Positions 46,463 through 59,058 of a DNA stretch of 64,000 nucleotides are shown here, piece after piece. A model generated the notes under the pieces. That model was given only the letters and a program-made list of their open reading frames with translations, searched no databases and was not told the origin of the DNA. Position numbers and translations under genes: made by a program. Source of the stretch: Coffea arabica (taxonomy: Eukaryota > Streptophyta > Magnoliopsida > Gentianales > Rubiaceae); the NCBI RefSeq assembly GCF_036785885.1, contig NC_092326.1, positions 41,316,287 to 41,380,286 of the forward strand. The letters are read 5' to 3'. Numbering within the stretch: the stretch's first letter is position 1; every line of letters starts with the position of its first letter.

Positions 46463-49286
46463 ATCTTCCCCTTTTTTATGATGACAAAATACTTGGATAA
46501 AGCAAAAAGAAAAATAGACACACGAGTTGGGATTGCAACTCCCCCTAACGAAGTGCATGAGTATACGAAAAGAAACGCAACTTCCCCTAAAATTGACTCC
46601 CCCTAACTCGTTTCTTTACACCATCAGTGCTAATCCAATTCTCCCCCTTTTTGTCATCACAAAAATAGGTAGGCCATGTCTGATCAATTTTGATACCAGC
46701 AACATCAGATGACATCAGCATGATCCATCAGAAACATTAGCAACAAAAATTTGACAACAAAGATTTGCAGATAACAAACACATCATTCATAACAAACACA
46801 TCCATTCTCAGCAGATAACATCAGAAACACTTAGTCATAGCATCCATAAACAATAGAAAATATCCAGTTGTACAGACCAGAAGTACAACTCTTAGTACAT
46901 AGCATACGAAAAGTTTTGCAATGCAAAAGATGAAGTATAGTCCTAAAATAGAGTGCAGTGACCTAGCAGTGCTTAGATAGTGATTTTAAATGATCCAAGC
47001 CTCCTCCTGGCCAGATGAAACTGTTCAGAGTCCACTTCTTCCTCAGTTTCTTCATCGTCTTCTTCATATGCCTCCTCAGTTGCTGGAGCCTTGCCTTTAT
47101 CCTTGGGTTGAGAGCTGGAAGCTGGTATGGTCTCAGTACCAGTAGTTGGCCCTGTAGGCTCAGGTCTTGGCTATTTTTGATGAGCATTTTCATTGTTTTC
47201 AGGTATTTGAGGCACAAGAAGGTTCCTTTTTTCAATGAAAGAAGATTGTTGGGCAGGGATCATGGTCATCATGAGACCATCTTCAATAAGCATAACATGC
47301 TGTTTGAGGTTTTCAAGCAAGGAGATGACCTCAGAATTGGAAGAGAAGGACTTGCTAGCAGACTTTCTAGGATGAATGGTGAAAGGAGAGACATAGTCTG
47401 ACTGATCACGAGAAGTCCTAGGAGTGACAGGGATTTCATGAAAGTTTTTCCTTCTGGACTCAGCCACAGTCTCCTTATAGCACCAATGGCCATCAAAAAA
47501 TCTTAAGTTTTTCCTTTCAAAATAAGCTTTTGAAAAAACTGTTGAAGCACTGTCTTTGGGTGATTTTCCAGAAAAAGGTATTTCAAAATGGGCAAAGATA
47601 GGGGTCAGAAATTCGCCATAAGAGAGTTTCCTACGACTGTCTTTGCTAATTTTGAGCAGAAACTTGCACATCACAAATCCAAAGTCAATGCGGATTTTTT
47701 CAACAAAACAGTAAAAAAGGTAGAGTTCCATTTTGTTTGCATCTGTTCTGTGGCCATCAGTTGGCACCAAAAGATTTGAAATGATGATGAAGATGATCAG
47801 ATTCTGAGGACTGAGATCATCTAATCTTGCCTCAGCAAGAGTATTGAATTTGGTTTAAAAATAGGTCATGAGTTTTGCATTGTAAAAATGATGGTAGGCA
47901 GAAGGAAATTCCTCATACGAAAAGAAATTTACAATTTTTCCTTTGTAACCATCTTCAATTTTTGTTTTCAAAATGGAATTTACAATGTCAGGTGTTAATG
48001 TGATGTTCACAGAGTTGACCCTAGAGATGAGTTCTGTGTGTGAGTTATCCTTTCTAAAATTAGCAAACAATTGATAAAGCATGTCAGGATAAAAGGTATT
48101 AGGAATGGTCAGAAGATGAACCCATTTTTGGAATTCAAACAGCTTAATATCAGGTTCAAGATCAAGCTTACGAAATTCGTAGGGAAGGATGAGCCTTTTG
48201 GTGATGAACCCTTTTTGAGAGACCAATTCAAATCTGTCTCTGACTTCATCATCAATGAATTTTGGGAGAGGAGTGGGTTCTGTTACGGGTTGAGATACTT
48301 GATCCTTCCCAGAACGTTTCCCTTTTGAGGTTTGTGTGGCAGATGCTCCAACATTTTAAGCCTCAGTCCTTGTCCTTGGAGACTTCTTGGTGGAAGGTTC
48401 AGATGTTTGCTGATTCTCAGCAATGTTTCCTTCATTCTGCTGATCAACAGAGGGATCAGCAGATTATTTTTTCTTGGATTGGGGAGTGCTCTTCCTTTTT
48501 ACAGTTCTCTTTCCTTTACCAGATGACCTTGTGACAGTTTCGTCACCCTTGGTAGCCCGCTCTGGTTCCTTATTTCCACCAATTATGTTTCCTTCAGAGT
48601 TCTGCTCTTCCATCTGCTCATCAGATGGTTCAGCAGTTGGAGAAACCAATTTTCTTTGGGCAGTTTGCTTCACTTTACCACCACGGATCACAATCTTCTT
48701 TTAGGTGCTTGGGTAGATGGTTCCACAATTTCAATGTCCTCATCTCTAAATCTAAAAGACCGTCCGGCACTAGTAGACCCTCCTCTGATTCTAACCATGA
48801 TGCAATGTGGATGTATTTTTTTATGCAGAACGTGATATATAGACGAAGAATGTAGTATGACCAAACGATAATGCACTGTAATATCGCAAGGAAAGAATTA
48901 TGAGAGGTTAGGGTTTTACATATGAATTGGAAACTATGGGGTAGTTGGGGGTTAGGAGTGATTTTTATGAATGGTTAACTGGCAATAGAAGTGTAATGGA
49001 GTTGGTTGAGTCAATTTCTTGGAACTTGATTTGAGGAGAGAGGAATTTGAATTTTAAATATGAGAGGAAACTGAAAGGTTGCGTCCGAGACCGTGGAGGA
49101 AAATGAACTGAGGAAGATGGGTAACTGCTATATAGGGCTCAATTTTTGAGTGTCGGACGTCCGAATGAAGTGAAACGTCCGACACAACCGTCCGAACCAG
49201 TACTTTTCTGAAACGGGACGAAGAACACTGTCGGACGTCCGTTCCAATTCATCGAACCTCCGATAAAGATTGACTCGAAACGAAAC
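46463..49286 (-). other. Extra 3' region of the Copia element
   Basis: About 2.8 kb between RNase H and the 3' LTR. Near the LTR are several polypurine-tract-like motifs (complement of AAAAAAGGGGAAGAT next to the LTR, others to about 46660). Interrupted minus-strand frames at about 46960-48880 resemble the additional ORF that many SIRE-type elements carry after pol. Its function is not settled in the family. A second group of CGTCCG motifs lies at about 49080-49266. Confidence 0.6.
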
Positions 49287-52200
49287 TTAGAATTGAACGT
49301 CCAGTTTTGTTCTTAAGAACACAAATTGATCCAGTGGAAGAGCTTTTGTGAGGATATCAGCGATTTGCTCTTTAGAACAAACAAACTGAACACAGATTAC
49401 CCCCTTAGAGACAAGATCGTGAATGAAATGATACTTTATATCAATGTGCTTAGTCCTAGAGTGTTGAATGGGATTTTTTGTCAGGTTAATTGCACTAATG
49501 TTGTCACAGTACATAGGTACACATTCATATACTAAATCAAAATCATTCAATGTGTTTTTCATCCATAACAATTGAGCACAACAAGCACCAGCAACAACAT
49601 ATTCAACTTCAGTAGTGGACAATGAGATAGCATTTTGTTTTTTTATTAAACTAAGATACTAAGCAATTTCCAAGAAAGTTGCATATATCAGTAGTACTTT
49701 TTCTATCTATTTTACAACAACCGAAGTCAACATCAGAGAATCCACATAAAGGAAGTTTATGGCATTTTGGATACCACAAGCCAAAGTTTAAGGTTCCTTT
49801 AAGATATCTAAGAATTTTTTTTACTGCATTCAAGTGTGATTCCTTTGAACAGGATTGAAATCGAGCACATAAACATACAGCAAACAAGATATCAGGCCTA
49901 CTGGCAGTTAAATAGAATAAACTTCCAATCATATCTCTATACTTCTTTTCCTCAACTTTTGTACCTTCTTCATCTTTGTCAAGTTTGGTAGATGTGCACA
50001 TAGGTGTTCCAACAGGCTTTGAGTTCTCTATTCCGAATCTTTTCAGCAGCTCCTTGGTGTATTTTGTTTGATTTATAAACGTTCCATCTCGGGTTTGAAC
50101 CACTTGGAGTCCAAGGAAGAAGTTTAATTCTCCCATCATGCTCATTTAAAATTCTTTTTGCATGATGTTTAAAAAATCCTTGCACAAGCTCTCATTAGTA
50201 GCACCAAATATGATATCATCCACATATATTTGCACAATTAAAAGATCTCGTGAGTTTTGTTTTGTGAAAAGTGTAGTATCTACAATGCCCCTTTTAAAAT
50301 CATTTTCAATCAAGAACCCACTCAAACGTTCATACCATGCTCTAGGAGTTTGTTTTAATCCGTATAAAGTTTTTAAGAGTTTATAAACATAATCTGGATA
50401 AAATTTATTTTCAAAATCAAGAGGTTGGTCAACATAGATTTCTTGATCTATAAAGCCATTTAAGAAGGCAATTTTAACATCCATCTGAAATAATTTAAAA
50501 TTCTTGAAACATGCAAATGTTAGAAACATTCTAATGGACTCCAGCCTAGCTACAGGTGCAAAGGACTCATCAAAGTCTATTTCCTCTTCTTGAGTGTATC
50601 CCTTAACCACCAGTCTGGCCTTATTTCTAACAACCTCCCCTTTATCATTCATTTTATTTCTAAAAATCCACTTTATGCCAATGATAGGATGGTCTTGTGG
50701 TCTAATAACCAGGGTCCAAACCTTGTTTCTTTCAAATTGGATTAACTCTTCTTCCATAGCTAAAATCCAGTGCTCATCATTCAATGCATCAACAACATTT
50801 TTAGGTTCAAAGTGTGATACTAAAACAAGATTATTTACTAGGTGTCTAGAGGAACGAGTTCTGACCTTTTCAGATGGATCACCAATTATAAGCTTCGTGG
50901 GATGGTTCTGGACAAATTTCCAGGTTCTTGGAAAATCATTAGGAGTAGTGGTATCTCTGTCATTCACTTCTCCAACTGGACTGTCTTGAGTATCAGCATC
51001 CTTTAAATCAGTTTCTGGTTAAGCAGAGCCATGATCATTGATTGCTAACTTCTTTAATTCTTCTTGAACATCTATATCATCATCTTCACCACAACTCATG
51101 AAAATGTCACCATTAGATTCATCAAAAGTAATGTGTATCGCCTCCTCTATAACCAGTGTTCTACGATTATAAACTCTGAAGTCTCTTTTGTTTTCACAAT
51201 ATATCCCAAGAAATTTTTCTCATCAGATTTCTTGTCAAACTTTCCAAGATGCTCCTTGATGTTCAAAATGAAACATTTACAACCAAAGACTTTAAAGTAA
51301 CCAACAACAGGCTTTTTGTCAAACATGAACTCATAGGAAGTTTTGTTCAAAATTGGTTTTAAGAGAATTCTGTTCATGGTATAACAGGCAGTGTTTATGG
51401 TTTCAGTCCAAAAATACTTTGGTAAATTGCATTCACTAAGCATGGTTCTAACAATCTCTTGGAGAGTTCTATTTTTTTCTTTCCACAACTCCATTTTGTT
51501 GGGGGACGCTAGCAATAGAGAATTCATGTGTAATGCCATTGTTATCACAAAAATCTGGAAAGTCACAAAAATGAAATTCAGTACCATTATCACTTCTAAT
51601 TTTGATAATTTTCAACCTAATCAAATTCTGAACTTTAGCAAACAGTGATACGAAGTTCTTGAAAGCATCATCTTTATGTGCAAGAAACATCATCCATGTA
51701 TATCTGGAATAATCATCAACAACAACAAAACAAAATCTCTTACCACCAAGGCTTATAATTTGTGTAGGACCAAACAGATCAAGATGTAAAAATTCTAGTG
51801 GCTTTGAGGTAGAAACACATTTTTTGGGTTTAAAAGATTCCTTGACTTGTTTTTCAAATTGGCAAGCATCACATATCCGTTCCTTTTCAAATCTGATTTT
51901 TGAGAGACCTCTAACAAGATCCTTTTTAGAAATTTCTTTTAGCAAACCCATATTTAAGTGACAAAACCTTCTATGCCACAACCATGGGTCCTCATTTGCT
52001 ACTTTGAGACATTTGAGATAGGAGAAATTAATTTTTTCAAAAACAACTACATAGATATCATTAATTCTTTTTTCTTTGAAAACAGTGTTGAACTTTGAGT
52101 CAAATATGAGGCATTCAAGCTTCTTGAACAATACAAACAGATTCCTATCGCACAATTGGCTAACACTTAATAAATTGTAGCTCAGATTGTCAACAAGAAG

Positions 52201-52430
52201 GACATTGTGAATAAAGGTTTGACCATTCTTACCAACATCACCAATGCCAACAGTTTTGGCTTGGTTATCATCTCCAAACGTTACCTTTCCACTTGCTTTT
52301 TTCTTGAGTTTAATGAATTGTGATGCATCACCAGTCATATGTCTTGAACATCCACTATCAATGAACCATTTTGATTCTTTGGCAATGTTATCCAGGTTCA
52401 CCTACACAGAAATCCACAATATAATGTTTG
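49287..52430 (-). pseudogene. Copia pol region (protease, integrase, reverse transcriptase, RNase H), broken
   Basis: In reading order on the minus strand: aspartic-protease-like start (about 52200-52400), pre-integrase and integrase core (about 51200-52200), Copia reverse transcriptase (about 50000-50970, with the YVDD catalytic motif) and RNase H (about 49290-49800). Integrase before reverse transcriptase defines Ty1/Copia. Several breaks split the region into separate frames. Confidence 0.9.
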
Positions 52431-54170
52431 GTACCCATTACTTTTTGGGTCCTTCATGGTTAGCATTATGTCTAACAATCCACATGCATCTCATTCCATT
52501 TCTCATATTTTTCTTAACATAGCAGCTGCTATTCATGTGACCAAATTGACAACAAAAATTGCATACAGTTATTGGATCAATCAAATAAACAAGTTTAATG
52601 AATCTGACTTGCCTTCTCTTGTAGATATTAAACTCATTTTTACTATAATTCAATCTTGTCTGATGAGTGTTAAGATGAGGTTCAGTGTTATTCTTTTGAA
52701 GATGGTTCTGTTTCATATGTTGTAACAATTGACATGAGTCATCCATCCTCCTTTTTAGGTTGCATTGTTCACTTCTGAATGTGTCACAGAGATTTGTCTT
52801 TTTGTTAAGTTCAGCAAGCACATCAGTTTCAATCCTTTTCAGGTTCTCATTTTCGTGCTTAAGACCTTTGTTTTGTCAAAAAAAATTTATATTATCTTGT
52901 ATTAGAAAGTTAATTTTCTGTTTTAGATCCTTGTTCCTAACATAGGATTCTTTTAAGCTATTATGCATTTTTTCTAGAAAGGAATTAACATCAACATCAG
53001 ATTCACTATCACTATCAGTTTGAGAATTGCATTGTGTTACCTCTTCATCTCCAATGCCCATGAAAGCCACTTAAGCAGATTTCTCTTCTTTCTCAACTTC
53101 ACCTTCTGAGTTGCAATCATTCCAGGTGATCTGAAAATTGTTGAATTTTGATTTTCGTTCAACCTTGTTCTCCTTCTTTTTTTTCATTAAACACTCATTT
53201 GCATAGTATCCTGGTTGGCCACATTCGAAATACTTATCGGTCTACTTCTTGTTGAACTCCAGTTTCCCTTTATTTCTGAAGTCATTAGACTGATTTGGGA
53301 AGGAATTGCTGGATCCACCTTTTCTGAATCTTCTCTTGTTGAGTATTCTTTTGAAGTCTCATGTGATGAGTGCAATATCACTGTCATCATCTTCCAAATC
53401 ATTTCCATCCTGCGAGGCTGTTTCATCTTCGTCTTGTGACGCTTTCAAAGCAATACTCTTTCTTACCTTGGTGTCTTCTTCATCCTGCATCTTAGATTTA
53501 AGTTTCAGTTCATAAGAAATTAGAGAGTTAATCAGAGATTCAATGGGTAAAGTATTCAGATCCTTGGCTTCCTCAATGACAGTTACTTTGCTTTCTCAGT
53601 CCTTTGATAGAGCATTCAGGATTTTTCTGTTCTTCTCACCTAGAGAATACTCCTTTTCAAGCACTTCTAAATCCTTGATCAGATCATTAAATCTACAATA
53701 AATTTTGTCAACGTTTTCATGAGACTCCATCTTAAAAGATTCATTTTTAGTGACCAGAATGGATTTCTTTTGCTCTCTCACATTCTCGCTTCCCTCATGG
53801 ATCTCTCTAAGTTTATCCCAAATTTCTTTTGTAGATCTGTAGCCTTTGACTCTAATGGACGCATTTGAGTCTAATGCATTGTATAGAACATTCATAATCT
53901 TGGCATTTAGAGTGAGATGAGTTCTATTTCAGCAGTCAACTCACTTCTTGTTTTTTGTCTCAGCCTATGAGTTGTTTCATCAACAATAGTCGTGTCATAT
54001 GGACCTTCATTAACAATAAATCACAACTTAATATCAATGGATTGTAAGAATATAATCATTCTTTCCTTCCAACTCACATAGTTTGATCCATTGAACATTG
54101 GAGGTCTAGTGACAGATTGTCCCTCAAAGAACATGACATTGTTGGTTGTCGTATTTACTCCCAAGTCGAT
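52431..54170 (-). pseudogene. Copia gag region, broken
   Basis: Gag-type fragments (for example 53596-53895) resembling the UBN2-type gag of Copia elements, followed by zinc-knuckle-like segments near 53180 and 52530. Interrupted; treated as a fossil. Confidence 0.8.
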
Positions 54171-54195
54171 TGAGTTTAATCTCTAGGAGACCAAA

Positions 54196-54206
54196 CTCTG
54201 ATACTA
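54196..54206 (-). other. Primer binding site of the Copia element
   Basis: Minus-strand TAGTATCAGAG two bases from the 5' LTR end, one base off the initiator-Met match; the normal primer type for Copia elements. Confidence 0.75.
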
Positions 54207-54208
54207 AT

Positions 54209-55332
54209 TGTAAGGATCGAGAACAACCTAAGAGGGGGGTGAATTAGGTTTTCTAAAACCAACTAAGATATAGGTCACTCCTTTTCAAGCCTACTCTTCT
54301 TTTCTCGAAGATCACTCAATGGATCAGATTACAAGAAAGCACAGGTGTTCGTGAGATGAAGAGATGAACAGTTTATATAGTAAAGCTGTAACGAAAGTAG
54401 AGAGACAAACCAGACTTCAAACTCAACTTGAGTTTGAACAACACTTTATATAATAAGCTACTTCAAGTTGAACAATCTTGCAACCAATTTCTTATGTACA
54501 AGGGAAGGATCACTTCCTTCTTGCCCCAAACCACACTTGGTCAAGCAAGGAAGTTTTACAAACATTCGGATAATCCTCACAATGCTACACTATTGAAAAA
54601 GCTGTGTCATACTTGAAAAGTTACAAGAAAATTGCACAAACTGAGAATACAAATGTTTCTTTTGGAGTATTCTTATACTTGAATCACTCACGATCTGATG
54701 TAGACTTGATGTGCAAAGTTAATCTGAGGTGGTTGACTTTGTTCCTTTTATAGGAGACCAAGAAATTCTTCAATTAATGCTGTCAATGGATAGAAGGCAT
54801 CTGAAGAGTCAACTAGTCGTTGGTGCTGTCGGACGTCCGATAGTCAGTTTTTATGCGTCCGAGCGAGGTTAGTAAGTTCGAGAAATTTTTATGAACTTCT
54901 TAGGACGTCCAATCCCCTTTCACCATGCGTCCGAGGGTAAGATGCAGACTTGGAGATTCCTCTTCAATTTCTTCGGACGGTCGATGCGTCCAATGTGTTG
55001 CGTCCGAAGTGCAGCAACGCTTGTCGGATGTCCGATGCTCAGGTGTTGAGCATCCGATCGTGATCAGTAATCGTAGAAGCCCTGCTTGTCTTCTACGGAC
55101 GTCTGAGTCTGAGTTTTTCATACGTCCAAAGTTACTCAATGGATGTCGGACGTCCGATACTCTCCTTTTGTGCGTCCGACATCTTTCTCAGCACTTTTCA
55201 CTCTTTTTGATCTTCTTTTTGCTCTAAGTCCTTAGACCTGTTTAGTGTCATTTCTGAAAAGAGTCTCTACAAAAAGTATTAGTAACATCCGTTTATTTTG
55301 TAATCATCAAAAGATATGAATTGAGATAAACA
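54209..55332 (-). repeat. 5' LTR of the Copia element (minus orientation)
   Basis: 1124 bp, with the same TATA box (54744-54753) and CGTCCG motif cluster (about 54828-55182) as the other LTR, although individual motifs have drifted. Followed by the GGTCA target duplication. Confidence 0.95.
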
Positions 55333-56129
55333 GGTCAAATATTCAAATTGGTAGTTGGGGACAGAAAAGATATGGGGAGCGATGAGAGGATAGAAAATAA
55401 AAAGTTCATTAGTATAGCAATAAAGTTGCTTAATATGAAGTAAGATGCAATGTTTTTTAACTTGAATAGATTTAATGTTTGAACATGAGCTGTATGCATT
55501 CTTTTGGGTGTAGTGTTTATTAGCAATGGGTGCAAATAATCCAATGTATTTGATTGTTTTTTACTACAGGAGTTTATTGTCATTAGTTGAAACTTCATTG
55601 GCAGAGATAGTTGGTTTTCTCTCTTTTTTCTCTATTTTTTTTTCTTTAATTTTAAGTACATTCCAACTCAAAGCATAAGCAAAAAGTTCTTTTCCCAAAA
55701 GTACTTTTTTATTAGGGATAATGACAATAAGCAAGAAAGTTTGACATGTAACATAACTAATGATGAAGTGTAATGTAGATAAAAAGTTTTAGTTGGGAGT
55801 GTTGTAATTTAATTACCATTACAAGTTAAATTTCATCTTTGCAAGGGAGAATTTCATCTTTGTTACTATTGGTACAATTAATTGAAAAACAACAAACATA
55901 ATTATAAGATGAAGGGTATTATGATATGGCAAAAATTGAGACAATATTTTATTTGTCTTCAAAAGTATCAAAACTAATGATATTTTCATACAGAGTATGG
56001 ATTCATCTAACATAATTACTTCTTGAATGGATTCAAAAAATAATAAGACCTAAAATCTATTTGTCAAAAATGGGGAAAGAAAAAAGAAGGAGAAAAAAAT
56101 TTCGAGCTCGTTCCTATGCTTGTGGGAAT
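55333..56129. other. 3' flank of pseudogene copy 6
   Basis: Host spacer collinear with about 20585-21371; AT-rich with no gene. The join with 45337 restores the paralogous sequence once one GGTCA is removed. Confidence 0.75.
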
Positions 56130-57678
56130 TTAAGCAGCCTGAGCAGGAATGGTGGCATTGGAGCAGATTGGAGGGTTCAGCTTGCCACTGAGAGCTGGCT
56201 TTACGTTGACACAATTGCTTGACACATTCCCTTGATTGCCATTGTATGCCAAGTCAATGTCAGCAACCTCTACACCTTCGCATGGGATACTCTTACTGCA
56301 AAGAAGAGTCACAGCAGCTGGTGTTGCTGAAGTGCCAGTGATGTTCTTGAAGCTGACCTGAGCAATCTTAACACTTGATGGGGCCTATAAATCAAAATAA
56401 CGAGGAGAGAAAAAAATTAGCTCGAAAAGAATACACTTTAGAATTTGGTTGTCTTAGCATGAATGTTTTTTAACTTACAGTGTTTGTGCACTGGTTGTTT
56501 GGGCAATATTCTTGATCAATGATCACTGGATTGCTGACATTTTGCATGATAATACCTTCAAAGTGCATATTGGTGGCACTACCGCTTTTAGCAGCTGGCC
56601 AGCTCTTTACTCTTGCACCATTTAAAGTACCGGAGATGGTGCAGTCGGTAACAAAGATATCCTCAACAGGTAGTTCATTGTCATACCTTCCAAGACTTCC
56701 AACACTGATTCCATGGCTAGGTCCACATGTCACTTTGCTTATGTTAACTTGTTTGGCACCATCACCAATTGAGATGCAATCGTCCCTACTCCAGTGGAAT
56801 GTCCAATGTGAATACCATTAGTGTTGGGACTGTCCCCAGGTGCTGTGATTGTAAAGTGTTGGAATGTTATATTGTTGCCTCAGAAAAGATTCACATGAAA
56901 TAGTTTGCTGTTCAAAGAAGCTAGGTCACGAATGACAGTATTGTTGACGAAATTCAAGCTCAAAGTCTGCAATTTCAAGTTAAAAAAAAGCACAACAATC
57001 AGATTAGTAATTGAACTCATGTATTGTTGGCAAAACATTCATAGGTTTGTATTCAATGTTGTAAAAGTTGACTCACATTTGGAAGTTTGCTGCATTCGGT
57101 TTTTACACGACATTCATTTTGGGTCCAAGCTTTGGCTCCTTGGCCATCCAAAGTACCACCTCCGGAAAGTGTCAATTGGTCAACGTACATAATTGTCATC
57201 CATTCATTATCCTTGCTTATTTGTGCAGGATCTTCAGGTGCTTTGATGGTGCCTTGTATTTGAATCTCAACGGGTGCTTTGCAAGGACCCACAATGCTCG
57301 CTTCTTTTAATAAAAATGTGCCCTTTGGAATCAAAATTGTAGATGCTGTTGTAGAATTACATGCTTGTTTCCAAGCATCCGCCAAAACCTACAACAATGG
57401 CAAATCTTTTACAACCCAATTGTTTATTTCAATGGGGACAATGCTTTCGACAAATCACGAACTTTTCTCAAATTCTGGTGAACTGATCAATCAACCAACT
57501 CGATTTCGATGCATGTAGCTTCAGCATTAAGATTAAAATTAATTACCTGGTTCATGTCAGCACTGCCATCTGGTTTTGCGCCAAGTTGAGTGACATCAAT
57601 TGGTCCAGTTTGGGCTTGGACAATGCATGTAAAGAACAACCATGAACACAACAATGTGATGCCGAATTCTCCCGCCAT
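56130..57678 (-). pseudogene. Exopolygalacturonase copy 6, pseudogene
   Basis: Exons lie at 57547-57678, 57077-57388, 56479-56966 and 56130-56384. Exons 1, 2 and 4 are open and well conserved. Exon 3 is 488 bp instead of 516 and has several defects: a TGA at 56880-56882 where the others have Gly177; the catalytic NTD reads NTN (codon at 56817-56819); and 28 bp are missing at the junction 56786/56787, removing the stretch between NTD and GDD and shifting the frame. GPGHG reads GPSHG. A TATA box (57774-57783) is retained. A Copia element sits about 800 bp past the 3' end. Loss of the catalytic Asp plus the stop and frameshift make a working enzyme very unlikely. Confidence 0.93.
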
Positions 57679-59058
57679 CTTTTGTTCTTCTTTTTTTCTT
57701 TTTTCTTTCCCACTATTTGCGTTTACTTTATCTGAATAGTGTAATCTAAACTACATTTGTTGCCTTTTTATAGTGGTGATAAGGAGTTTGGCACCGTTAG
57801 TTACCAAAATTTATGTTTGTGGTTTGTAAGAAGCTCAAATGTTGTGGTATAGTTGTGGCTCTTATTTCGGTTACCTTTCTGCCCTTTCTCTCTCCAAACA
57901 TCTATCCTTTCTGGAACTCTTGATCTGGCCAAAATGTCCACCAAGTTGCTGCCATTCATCTTGTATTAGCTAAAAATGGTTAATTAAGCTGACGAGTAAT
58001 AGAGATCGGACGGATTTTTCCAACGTGGGTGAATCTCCTAATGGTCAATGGTTTGCAACTTTGAATAGGAATTCAAAATCTTCGGAGCTTATATTTCTTC
58101 ACAGGAAAATGATTAACAATGTGCTAAACTAAAAGGATTATTGCATTAATAGGACTCCAAAATTATCCAAATTGAGTTACTTGGAATCAAATTCTTTGAA
58201 AGAGATTATGTTTGATTTTAGAAATGATTTATATTGGCCTACATACATATACTTTTGAGGTTTGTCATAATACGAAGACATCCCTTGTAGTGATTTTGAA
58301 GAACTACAATGACTTCCCTATTCAAGATTGTCAAGTTCTTTTCCTTTATTTTGATTTTTTCCATATAATTAATTCAATTTTGAAAACAATATCCCATTTG
58401 TTCACAAGGACAATTTTGGGTGGTTGAAGTGTATATACTTTATGCTATCAAATTCCATTTTTTTCCTCAAAAAAAGTGTATATACTTTATGCTATCATTA
58501 TCTCAAAGTGAAAATGCTTATATATCAAGAAATAAAGAGTGTATAACCTCAAAAAACTAGGGGCAGCGTTTTACTTAATTTGACAACTTCATGAAAGGCT
58601 AGTGTAATATAACCTTTTGTGAATCACAACAGATGGTCATGCAATACAAATACACAAAGAATTAAGATTCAAGATAACTATGTCATTTTATATATATAAA
58701 AAAAAAAAGGTAACTATGTCATATAAAATGTGATTTAACAATTTCTCTTTTTCTTTTTCAGAATTTGCACGAGCCACATACTCTCATATTAAGTGAAAAC
58801 ATGAACATGTTCTTGTTCCCAATAGAAAAGTTTTTAAAGCAATATTTTTCCCTGGTTTATACATATAACGTAGACATTGCTTAAATTTTGAAACGTCAGG
58901 CAACACTAATCACATATATTGCGTCTGATGAAGATTGATATCAAAAAGCTATCAAAGTTATTCACCAATTCACTGACACTAATCAAATCTCCTTCTTTAT
59001 TTTCGTCCAAATTAACCTCAAGAAACTTTATTGTTTTTCAATGAATGATTTCCATGAT
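57679..59058. other. Upstream region of copy 6
   Basis: Leader, TATA box and a single copy of the 45-bp element (58145-58189). Collinear with the upstream regions of copies 1-5. No further gene. Confidence 0.7.
57774..57783 (-). promoter_or_regulatory. TATA box of pseudogene copy 6
   Basis: CTATAAAAAG on the minus strand, 96-105 bp upstream of the former start at 57678. Confidence 0.65.

Larger units (their letters stand above)
45338..55332 (-). mobile_element. SIRE/Maximus-like Copia LTR retrotransposon, broken
   Basis: 9995 bp with LTRs of 1125 and 1124 bp (TGTAAGG...AAACA on the plus strand) and target duplication GGTCA (45333-45337 and 55333-55337). Minus-strand order: LTR, primer site, gag, protease, integrase, reverse transcriptase, RNase H (the Copia order), then a long extra 3' region with further open frames, then polypurine tracts and LTR. 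Size, the extra 3' region and repeated CCCCCT-type polypurine complements near 46465-46660 fit the SIRE/Maximus lineage. The coding part is a fossil with roughly ten breaks. The LTRs differ by a few percent, so it is older than the gag-only element, perhaps one to a few million years by usual plant rates. Confidence 0.93.
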
